A DNA stretch of 64,000 nucleotides from the NCBI GenBank assembly GCA_964652025.1, contig CAZYZX010000010.1, positions 83,158 through 147,157 of the forward strand, given 5' to 3'. A program made the translations under genes and the position numbers. The stretch comes from JAEXOD01 sp964652025 (lineage in GTDB: Bacteria; Bacteroidota; Ignavibacteria; Ignavibacteriales; Melioribacteraceae). This document shows positions 53,938-61,992 of the stretch, one piece after another; the first letter of the stretch is position 1, and every line of letters starts with the position of its first letter. The notes under the pieces were generated by a model that did no database searches, had not been told where the DNA came from, and saw only the letters and a program-made list of their open reading frames with translations.

Positions 53938-56469
53938 ATGTCTAAACAGGTTAAGAAGACTGTTAAATATGAAACTGAATCAATAAATTTTAATTTAGAA
54001 AAGTATATCCCATTAAAATACCAAACTATTTTTAGTTTTGTAATAATATTACTTATCTTTTTAATTTATTATTCTCCATTATATTTTGGTGGAATGACTT
54101 TTCAATCGGGTGATATTTTAACTACAAATAGTTTGAAGCCATATGTGCATCAAGAGCGGGAAGGTTACACATTATGGTTCCCTTACATTTTTTGTGGTAT
54201 GCCTGCTTATGCCTTAGCCACAGAATATAGATGGTTTAATTTAATATATGTTGGTATACATGCAATAAGAACAGTGTTTTCCGCTCCATTTAGCTCGGAG
54301 TATACCATGTGGAGCTTTTATTTAATTGTTCTTGCTTTTAACACTTTTTTATTAATAAGATATTTAACTAAAAATACATTATTAAGTTTATTTGCTGCAT
54401 TAACAACCTCGTTTAGTACAGGAATAATTTTATTTTTATTTATTGGTCACGTAACAAAATTACTTTCTTTAGCATTTTTCCCTTTAATTTTGCTTTTAAT
54501 TTTAAAGTTTAAGGATACAATAAAACTTAGAGATTTTGCAATATTAATAATTGCCTTACAGCTTTCAGTCCAGGGGTGGCACGTTCAAATAATATTTTAT
54601 ATGTTATTTGCTATTATGATATATTATTTGTTTTTCTTAATCCGCTCCTTAGTTATTAAGGAAAAGGAAGAGCTTAAAGCATATTTTAAAAGTGGAGTGG
54701 TTTTTGTTATAGCATTAATAATTGCAATTGCTATACAATCCGATAGTTTAACTCAAATTTATGAATATAATCCTTACTCTACACGTGGCACAGAAAGTAT
54801 TACAGATATACAAAGTGGTAATAACCCAAAAACTAATATATCAGATTTTTATCAGTATGCAACAAATTGGTCATTTTCACCTGGTGAGGTTTTAACATTT
54901 ATCGTACCATCATATTATGGATTTGGTAACTCTAAATACCAAGGTGTGTTATCTAATAATCAAGAAGTGGAAGTGAACACTTATTTTGGTCAAATGCCAT
55001 TTGTAGATGTTGCGATGTATATGGGTGTTGGGGTTTTCTTTTTAGGCTTACTAAGCTTTTATCTTAATCGTAAAAATCCATTTGTTCAGTTTTTAGCCAT
55101 TTTAACTGTTATTTCGTTGTTAATTTCGTTTGGTAGAACTTTCCCCATCTTATACGATTTAATGTTTTATCATTTCCCATTTTTCGATAAATTCCGCGTT
55201 CCTTCCATGATTCTTGTTTTAGTTCAATTAAGCTTTCCAATTTTAGCGGCATTATCAATTAATAAAATTATTGAACTTAAGAACGAGGGGAATGTATCTA
55301 TTGTAAAACTAATTAAAAATATAACTATTGTAGTAACTGTTTTATTAATTATTAGTGTTTTAGCAAGTTCATCTATTAGCGCTTGGTTTGTAGAGAGAAT
55401 TAATGACTACATTGGTACAATAAGACAAGCAGAGCAACAAAGAGCAGAGATGTTTACGGTACTACGTGAGTATATGGCTAACATGTTTGTATCCGATTTT
55501 TTAATTGGTCTATCGGTTATTACATTTAGTTTTGCACTTATTTTAGCTTATTTAAAAGGTAAAATTAGTGCAGATTTTATGATTGTTTTAGTAATAGTTA
55601 TTAACTTTTTAGATTTAGCACGCATTGGTAACCGTGGTGCTACTTACACAGCTCAAGCAGATGTTAGCGGATTATTTAAGCAACCTTATTATATTACTGC
55701 TATTAAGTCCTTTAACGATAAACAACCACATAGACTTATTAACTTAAAGCGCGATAACTCGATTGGCACCATTCAACATAACTCTAATTTTAATGCTTAC
55801 TTTTTAGAAGAAGATTTTTCCGGGTATTCATCTATTAAGCCAAGAACTTACCAAGATATTATAGATGTAGTGGGGAATGTTAACCCGACTTTATGGAGAA
55901 TGTTAAACGTTAAATATGTAATAATAGACCAAAATATTGCATTCCCTGGGTTAACTTTGGCTGCAACAGATAACAAGGAATTTGTTTATAAAAACGAAAA
56001 TGTTTTACCAAGATTTTATTTTGTTAATAAGGTAGAAAAAGCAAAAGGTATTGAGCTACTTAATAAAATAAAAAATAACGAATTTGACCCCAAACAGGTT
56101 GCTTTTGTGGAAGAAGACTTAAAATTAAATGATACAGATACTAATGCAACGGTTAATTTAGTTAAATATACTGATGAAAAAATAGTTTTAAACACTTCTG
56201 CAACTACTGATAAATTTTTATTTATTGGTAATACATATTTACCCGGCTGGAAAGCTTTTGTAAATGGTAACGAGGTTAAGGTTGTTAAAGCAAACTATGG
56301 CTTTTTAGGTGTAGTAGTTCCTAAGGGGAACAATAAAGTAGAAATAGTATATGCGCCAAAATCGTTTTTTATTACTAAATATATAGCTTTAATACTAAGT
56401 ACTTTAACTGTGGTTATGTTTGTTTTAGGTGTTTATTTAGATAGAAAGAGAGTTAAAAACGATAATTAA
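53938..56469 (+). CDS. YfhO-like integral membrane protein (putative lipid-linked sugar transferase)
   Basis: An 843-residue protein with about a dozen membrane helices, starting with IFSFVIILLIFLIYYSPLYF and ending with YIALILSTLTVVMFVLGVYL. A large outside domain (about 610-800) lies before the last helix, with NTYLPGWKAFVNGNEVKVVK and GFLGVVVPKGNNKVEIVYAP, the usual end of YfhO proteins. YfhO in Gram-positives helps to glycosylate lipoteichoic acid; Bacteroidota homologues are common next to polysaccharide genes. Here it is directly followed (0 nt) by a flippase, and the whole run to 61.9 kb is likely one operon. Substrate is not known. Confidence 0.8.
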   Translation: MSKQVKKTVKYETESINFNLEKYIPLKYQTIFSFVIILLIFLIYYSPLYFGGMTFQSGDILTTNSLKPYVHQEREGYTLWFPYIFCGMPAYALATEYRWFNLIYVGIHAIRTVFSAPFSSEYTMWSFYLIVLAFNTFLLIRYLTKNTLLSLFAALTTSFSTGIILFLFIGHVTKLLSLAFFPLILLLILKFKDTIKLRDFAILIIALQLSVQGWHVQIIFYMLFAIMIYYLFFLIRSLVIKEKEELKAYFKSGVVFVIALIIAIAIQSDSLTQIYEYNPYSTRGTESITDIQSGNNPKTNISDFYQYATNWSFSPGEVLTFIVPSYYGFGNSKYQGVLSNNQEVEVNTYFGQMPFVDVAMYMGVGVFFLGLLSFYLNRKNPFVQFLAILTVISLLISFGRTFPILYDLMFYHFPFFDKFRVPSMILVLVQLSFPILAALSINKIIELKNEGNVSIVKLIKNITIVVTVLLIISVLASSSISAWFVERINDYIGTIRQAEQQRAEMFTVLREYMANMFVSDFLIGLSVITFSFALILAYLKGKISADFMIVLVIVINFLDLARIGNRGATYTAQADVSGLFKQPYYITAIKSFNDKQPHRLINLKRDNSIGTIQHNSNFNAYFLEEDFSGYSSIKPRTYQDIIDVVGNVNPTLWRMLNVKYVIIDQNIAFPGLTLAATDNKEFVYKNENVLPRFYFVNKVEKAKGIELLNKIKNNEFDPKQVAFVEEDLKLNDTDTNATVNLVKYTDEKIVLNTSATTDKFLFIGNTYLPGWKAFVNGNEVKVVKANYGFLGVVVPKGNNKVEIVYAPKSFFITKYIALILSTLTVVMFVLGVYLDRKRVKNDN

Positions 56470-57981
56470 ATGCTGGATAAGCTTAAGCACACAGTAAAAC
56501 ACTCCGCAATTTATAGTATTAGTAACGTTTTAACAAAAGCGGCGGGAATAATTTTAATTCCTATTTATACTAAATACTTTAAGCCCGAAGCTTATGGTGA
56601 TTTAGGGATGTTATTAATAACAATAACTATTTTATCCCAAATATTGGCTGCTGGGCAAGGGCTTGCTGTTTTAAGGTATAATAACGACAACCAATTTAGC
56701 GAAAATAAAAAAAAGATATTTTTTACTTTAACCGTTACTTTATTTATTATGGTTGTTGTTTTTACGATAGTTAGCGAGCTTTTAATTCCTTATGTAATTA
56801 CAAAAACATCTAACCCTGTAAAATTTAAAGAGCTATTTAGAATAACAGTTTACATTATATCTTTTACTGTATTAAACATTTTGTTTTTAAATAAACTAAG
56901 GGGTGATGAACGTTCGGTTGCTTATTCTGTTATTGGGGTGTTAAAATTAATTGTTAGCCTGGGGTTAACAATTGTGTTAATTATTTATTATAATCAAAAT
57001 ATAGAAGCAGTTTTATATGGACAACTTGCTGGGGAATTATTAAACTTTGTTATTATTTTACCAATGCTAATAAGGGAAATGGAATTTAAGTATTATAGCA
57101 AAATTATTCCCGATGCTCTTAAATTTGGGTTGCCCTTAATTTTTAGCGCAATGGCAATGAATTTGCTTAACGGTAGCGATAGATATGTTCTTAAATATTT
57201 AGCTGGTGCACGTCAGTTAGGATTATATGAGTTAGCTTATAAATTTTCTGGCATTATTAATATGTTTTTAATTATGCCCTTTAGCTTAACTTTGCTACCA
57301 GTAGCATATAAATATTATGGAACAGAGGGGGATAAAAGATTTTACAGTAAACTTGCCACTTACTTTACTTTTATTTTAACTTGGGCTTCGTTGTTGTTTT
57401 CTTTGTTGGGAAAAGAATTAATAGAAATTTTTTCCTTAAATGCAGAGTATCACCCAGCTTATACAGTTGTGCCATTAATTAATATTAGTTATGTTTTTTT
57501 TGGGCTTAGCATGGTAACATCTTTAGGCATGTATTTAACCGGTAATACAAAAGCAGTGGCATATATTAATTTATTTGCTGCTATTTTAAATATTGGTCTA
57601 AATTTTGTTTTAATTCCTAAACTTGGAATGATGGGGGCAGCAATAAATACTTTAGTTGCTTTTATTGTTCTTGTGGTTTTAACTAGTTATGTATCTAACA
57701 AATATTATAAAATAGAGTTTGAAATTGGTAAAATAATTTTGTTAATTATATTAACATCTATTATTTATATTTTAAGTTTACCATTAAACGCACTAAATAT
57801 TTATTTATCAATACCCATTAAGTTATTAATATCAATCGTTTTTCCATTTGTGTTAATTCCATTTAAGTTTTATGATAAAAACGAAATAGCAAAAATAAAA
57901 AAAATGGCTCGTGCAACTGTGTGTATGTTAGATAATAAAGAGAAAGTAACAGAATTATTAAAAGAAATAAATAAAAAATAA
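56470..57981 (+). CDS. polysaccharide flippase (Wzx/MATE-like oligosaccharide transporter)
   Basis: A 503-residue membrane protein with roughly 14 helices of the oligosaccharide flippase family. It opens HSAIYSISNVLTKAAGIILI and has YTKYFKPEAYGDLGM, then FGLPLIFSAMAMNLLNGSDR, all typical of Wzx/RfbX-type exporters that move lipid-linked sugars across the inner membrane. The start codon follows the YfhO stop directly. It belongs with the glycosyltransferase genes after it; no polymerase (Wzy) is recognised in the window. Confidence 0.9.
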   Translation: MLDKLKHTVKHSAIYSISNVLTKAAGIILIPIYTKYFKPEAYGDLGMLLITITILSQILAAGQGLAVLRYNNDNQFSENKKKIFFTLTVTLFIMVVVFTIVSELLIPYVITKTSNPVKFKELFRITVYIISFTVLNILFLNKLRGDERSVAYSVIGVLKLIVSLGLTIVLIIYYNQNIEAVLYGQLAGELLNFVIILPMLIREMEFKYYSKIIPDALKFGLPLIFSAMAMNLLNGSDRYVLKYLAGARQLGLYELAYKFSGIINMFLIMPFSLTLLPVAYKYYGTEGDKRFYSKLATYFTFILTWASLLFSLLGKELIEIFSLNAEYHPAYTVVPLINISYVFFGLSMVTSLGMYLTGNTKAVAYINLFAAILNIGLNFVLIPKLGMMGAAINTLVAFIVLVVLTSYVSNKYYKIEFEIGKIILLIILTSIIYILSLPLNALNIYLSIPIKLLISIVFPFVLIPFKFYDKNEIAKIKKMARATVCMLDNKEKVTELLKEINKK

Positions 57982-57982
57982 T

Positions 57983-58633
57983 ATGTTTAAGAAAATAAAA
58001 AACGTAATTAGAAAAATATTAAACGCTATTAATCTTGGTGGAATAGTACAACTTTATGTTGATAGCGGAATAAAAAATGATGGTTGGTTTTTAAGCTTTA
58101 AGATAAAACAAGCTGTAGATGTTAATGGCAATCCTATACCTTGGTTAAGTTATCCTTTTATTAAATTTATAGATAAAAGGCTTACTAAAGAGATGACAGT
58201 TTTTGAATATGGCAGCGGTAACTCTACTATATGGTTTGCTGAGCGTGTGAAGGAAATAATTTCTGTAGAGCATGATTTGGCTTGGTTTGAAAATGTTAAA
58301 ATGCGTATGCCCGAAAATGCTTATGTTGTTTATCATCAATTAGAGTATCATGGCAAATATGCGGAAGAAATTGCAAACCACAATAAAAAGTTTGATTTAA
58401 TTATTATTGATGGACGCGATAGAAACTATTGCGCAGAGCTAGCGCTTAAGCACTTAAGTGATAGCGGTGTGGTAGTTTTTGATAATGCAGATTTACACAT
58501 TTACGCTCAAGGAGTTTCTGCGCTCCTTTCTGCTGGATTTAAACAGATTGATTTTTGGGGTATATCTCCTGTTACGCCACATGCAACTTGTACTTCTGTT
58601 TTTTATAGACCTAACAATTGCCTTAATTTGTGA
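57983..58633 (+). CDS. SAM-dependent methyltransferase-like protein
   Basis: A 216-residue protein with a Rossmann methyltransferase core: TVFEYGSGNSTIWFAERV (motif I), ISVEHDLAWFENV, FDLIIIDGRDRNYC and DSGVVVFDNADLHIYAQGVS. The target-binding region is small. It sits in the polysaccharide operon, so methylation of a sugar or lipid head group is the likely task. The stop overlaps the next ATG by 1 nt. Confidence 0.75.
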   Translation: MFKKIKNVIRKILNAINLGGIVQLYVDSGIKNDGWFLSFKIKQAVDVNGNPIPWLSYPFIKFIDKRLTKEMTVFEYGSGNSTIWFAERVKEIISVEHDLAWFENVKMRMPENAYVVYHQLEYHGKYAEEIANHNKKFDLIIIDGRDRNYCAELALKHLSDSGVVVFDNADLHIYAQGVSALLSAGFKQIDFWGISPVTPHATCTSVFYRPNNCLNL

Positions 58634-59856
58634 TGAAAGTTTTATTTACTTTTAATGGACTTCCGCATTACTATAATTTTGTTCTAAACAAATTGAATAA
58701 TATTAACAATTTAGAAGTTGCGGTTATCACTCCAGATAATGATGGCGGTACATTGGGTAAGGGTGTTCACCAAACTGAAGATAATATAGAATTTAAAGTA
58801 TTTAAACTTATTGCATATAAAACATATTATAAAAAGGTATTCTTTAAAAATATTAAAAAAGTAATAGATGAATATAAGCCCGATGCTTTAGTAATGGTTT
58901 GGCCACATAACTTAGCTTTACTTTTTTATCCAAGTTTTTACTTTTATTTAAAGAAAAAAAAGATAAAAATAATATATAAAGATATTCCTTTTTTATTGCC
59001 AAAGTTTAAAGATGGCATTACAGGTAAAAATATTATAATGCTTAATGAAGACCTTACCCCATTTAAGTTAACACTTAAAAAGCGCCTTTATTTTTTATTG
59101 TTTTCTATAATTAGATATTATTATTACAAATTAATTGATGCACATGTAAATTACGTTACAGATGCATTAGAAATATTGCCCACATATGGAGTAAAAAAAG
59201 AATCTATTTTTATTACATATAACTCTCCAGATACAGATATGCTTTTAGAGGCAAAACAAAAGGCATTAAATATGGAAAGATTTTTGTCGCAATCGGACTA
59301 TCGCATAATACATGTTGGACGATTAGTAAAGTGGAAAAAAGTAGATTTATTAATAAATGCTATAAATTTATTAAAAAATAAATATCCTAATATTGAATTA
59401 ATTATTATTGGTAGCGGTCCAGAAGAGGAGAACTTAAAAAAATTAGTTGAGGAATTAAATATAAATAATAGGGTAAAGTTTTTAGGCGCTATTTATAAAC
59501 CAGAAATTTTAGGCAGGTACTTATTAGAAAGCACTGTTTACGTAATTGCCGGGATGGGTGGTTTATCTATTAACGAAGCGATGATATTTGAAAAACCGAT
59601 TGTGTGCTCGTTTTGTGATGGAACAGAAAGAATGTTAGTTAAAGATGATTTTAATGGTTACTTTTTTACCAATGATGATTTAAATGACCTTGTAAATAAA
59701 ATTGATTTTATTTTGGCAGATAAACAGAAAGCTATTACTATGGGGAAAAATTCCTTTGATATTATTAAAAATAAAATTAATATAAACACAGTTTTGCAAG
59801 GTTATATTAATGCTTTTAATTATGTTACTAATAACAAATATAATTTATCTTTATGA
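58633..59856 (+). CDS. glycosyltransferase, GT4-like
   Basis: A 407-residue protein with the two-Rossmann GT-B layout: an N-terminal half with FNGLPHYYNFVLNKLN, a linker, then YRIIHVGRLVKWKKVDLLIN (donor-binding half), IELIIIGSGPEEENL and GGLSINEAMIFEKPIVCSF, the late acidic motif of GT4 enzymes. ATG 58633 overlaps the previous stop by one base; the GTG at 58630 is a possible start. The sugar and acceptor are unknown. It is coupled by 4 nt to the next gene. Confidence 0.85.
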   Translation: MKVLFTFNGLPHYYNFVLNKLNNINNLEVAVITPDNDGGTLGKGVHQTEDNIEFKVFKLIAYKTYYKKVFFKNIKKVIDEYKPDALVMVWPHNLALLFYPSFYFYLKKKKIKIIYKDIPFLLPKFKDGITGKNIIMLNEDLTPFKLTLKKRLYFLLFSIIRYYYYKLIDAHVNYVTDALEILPTYGVKKESIFITYNSPDTDMLLEAKQKALNMERFLSQSDYRIIHVGRLVKWKKVDLLINAINLLKNKYPNIELIIIGSGPEEENLKKLVEELNINNRVKFLGAIYKPEILGRYLLESTVYVIAGMGGLSINEAMIFEKPIVCSFCDGTERMLVKDDFNGYFFTNDDLNDLVNKIDFILADKQKAITMGKNSFDIIKNKININTVLQGYINAFNYVTNNKYNLSL

Positions 59857-60659
59857 AATTATTTTTAGAAATTATTTTTCGAGAAGTATCTAAAATATTT
59901 AGGTATAAAAACTATTTTAAGTTTTTAATTTATGTAATTTTATATAGTGGTAAAAGACGTTATAAGCAGTGCAAAGTTAATCTTTTTGGCAAAAAAATAA
60001 TTATTGCAGATGGATTATCGTTTGTGTGGCAATTTCATGAAATATTTGTTGAGGAATATTACAAGTTTAACGCTAAAAATAATTCCCCATTAATTATAGA
60101 TTGTGGTGCAAATATTGGCTTAAGTGCAATTTACTTTAAATTATTATTCCCCGCTGCTAAAGTTATTGCATTAGAACCGGATGATAAAATTTATAACATT
60201 GCTAAAAATAATATTAATGCATTGGGTTTTAATGATGTGGAATTAATTAAAAAAGCTGTGTGGATAGATAATAGTGGTGTAAAGTTTTTTAGCGAAGGAG
60301 CGGATGGTTCCACAATGTTTTCTGATAAAGCTAACACAGTTGTAAGCTCTGTTAGGTTAAAAGATTTGTTAAGCCAATTTACTAAAATCGATATGCTTAA
60401 AATGGATATAGAAGGTGCCGAAGTTAACGTTATAGAAGATTGCGAAGCTGAACTTGCCAAAATAGAAACCTTATTTATTGAATATCATTCCTATGTAGAT
60501 AAAAAACAGGAATTAGATAAACTTTTATTAATATTAACTAATAATGGTTTTAGATATTTTATAAAACCCGAAGCTGATAGACGCATGCCATTTATTAATC
60601 GCTTAAATAAAAATAATTTAAGTATGGATTTACAATTAAATATATTTGCCTATAAATGA
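59853..60659 (+). CDS. FkbM family methyltransferase
   Basis: A 268-residue protein with IIDCGANIGLSAIYFK (SAM motif I), VIALEPDDKIYNIAKNNINA, SVRLKDLLSQFTKIDMLKMD and EGAEVNVIEDCEAEL, the standard FkbM blocks. FkbM-type enzymes add methyl groups to hydroxyls of sugars or polyketides. It is coupled by 4-nt overlaps to both flanking glycosyltransferase genes, so it probably decorates the same glycan. The N-terminal stretch of about 50 residues is basic and aromatic and may help membrane contact. Confidence 0.9.
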   Translation: MKLFLEIIFREVSKIFRYKNYFKFLIYVILYSGKRRYKQCKVNLFGKKIIIADGLSFVWQFHEIFVEEYYKFNAKNNSPLIIDCGANIGLSAIYFKLLFPAAKVIALEPDDKIYNIAKNNINALGFNDVELIKKAVWIDNSGVKFFSEGADGSTMFSDKANTVVSSVRLKDLLSQFTKIDMLKMDIEGAEVNVIEDCEAELAKIETLFIEYHSYVDKKQELDKLLLILTNNGFRYFIKPEADRRMPFINRLNKNNLSMDLQLNIFAYK

Positions 60660-61915
60660 AAATATTACACATTAATAATTATGATGTATTAGGTGGTGCA
60701 AGTTTAGCTTGTTTAAGTATAAATAAAGCTTTGCATAGTATTGGTGTTACTAGTGAAATATTAACACAAAGCAAGCTTAGTAATTTAGATTTTGTTTTTG
60801 AATATGAAACTGGTGCGTGGGGAAAGTTAAACACAAATATTAGAATATTATTAGATGCTGCTGCTATTAAGTTTTTAACAGATACATCTAAAGGTAGGTT
60901 TTCATTCCCATATATTGGTGTGGATATATCTAATCATAAAAAAGTTAAAGAAGCCGATATTTTACACTTGCACTGGGTTAATGGTGGCTTTTTTTCCTTA
61001 AATACCTTTAAAAAGCTTAAAGAGCTTAATAAACCAATAGTATGGACTTTTCACGATATGTGGGGATTTACGGGTGGTTGCCACTATACTGGTAAATGTA
61101 AAAATTATTTATCAGATTGTAATAATTGTCCTGCTCTTAAACCGGGTTATTTTAATAATTATTCTAATAAAATTTATTTAGGTAAAAAAGAGATATTTGA
61201 TGATTTTGATTTTTCTATTGTTACATGCAGCAATTGGTTAGCAAACGAAACCAAAGCAAGCAGTTTACTAAAAAATAAAAACACAATTGTTATTCCTAAT
61301 CCTATTGATATAGAAACCTTTAAAGATTTTGATAAAACAGAAAGTAGAAAAATACTTGGCTTAAACCAAAATAAAAAATATATTTTATTTGGAACTATGA
61401 CCATATCTGACAAAAGGAAGGGGTACCAATTTTTATTACGTGCATTAAAAAAGTTTGCAAATTTTATTATCAAAGAAAAAGATGATTACGAGATATTAAT
61501 TTTTGGTTCAGAAAAAAATGTAACTTTTAATGAAATTCCATTTAAAATAAATTCATTTGGTAGATTAAGCGACCCTAAAATGCTTGCAAGGCTATATAAT
61601 GCTGCAGATATATTTATTGCCCCATCTTTAGAAGATAATTTACCTAATACAGTTATGGAATCTTTAAGCTGCGGCACCCCCGTTGCTGCTTTTAACATTG
61701 GCGGCATGCCAGATATGATTGACCACAAGCAAAATGGCTACTTAGCATTACCAGAATCTGTTGATGACTTAACCGATGGTATAATTTGGCTATTTCACCA
61801 AAAAGAGAGACTTATTGAACTGGGCAAAAACGCAAGAGGTAAAGTTTTAAATAATTTTACTTATGAAATTGTAGCATCAAAATATCTTAATCTTTATAAA
61901 AGTATTTTAGGATAA
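60656..61915 (+). CDS. glycosyltransferase, GT4 family
   Basis: A 419-residue protein of the GT4 type. It opens KILHINNYDVLGGASLACLS, includes WTFHDMWGFTGGCHYTGKC (with several Cys: GKCKNYLSDCNNCPAL), then KYILFGTMTISDKRKGYQFL, and ends with NTVMESLSCGTPVAAFN and GGMPDMIDHKQNG, the sugar-nucleotide-binding end. The Cys-rich insert after the HDMW motif is common in this subgroup and could hold zinc. It is coupled by 4 nt to the FkbM gene and is the last gene of the polysaccharide run before the next, separate gene. Confidence 0.85.
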   Translation: MKILHINNYDVLGGASLACLSINKALHSIGVTSEILTQSKLSNLDFVFEYETGAWGKLNTNIRILLDAAAIKFLTDTSKGRFSFPYIGVDISNHKKVKEADILHLHWVNGGFFSLNTFKKLKELNKPIVWTFHDMWGFTGGCHYTGKCKNYLSDCNNCPALKPGYFNNYSNKIYLGKKEIFDDFDFSIVTCSNWLANETKASSLLKNKNTIVIPNPIDIETFKDFDKTESRKILGLNQNKKYILFGTMTISDKRKGYQFLLRALKKFANFIIKEKDDYEILIFGSEKNVTFNEIPFKINSFGRLSDPKMLARLYNAADIFIAPSLEDNLPNTVMESLSCGTPVAAFNIGGMPDMIDHKQNGYLALPESVDDLTDGIIWLFHQKERLIELGKNARGKVLNNFTYEIVASKYLNLYKSILG

Positions 61916-61992
61916 GTTTATATTTTTTTAATTCCCACTTACCAAAATTTTTATTATCTTTTAGCGTATTTTATTAATTACTTGGAGTAGTT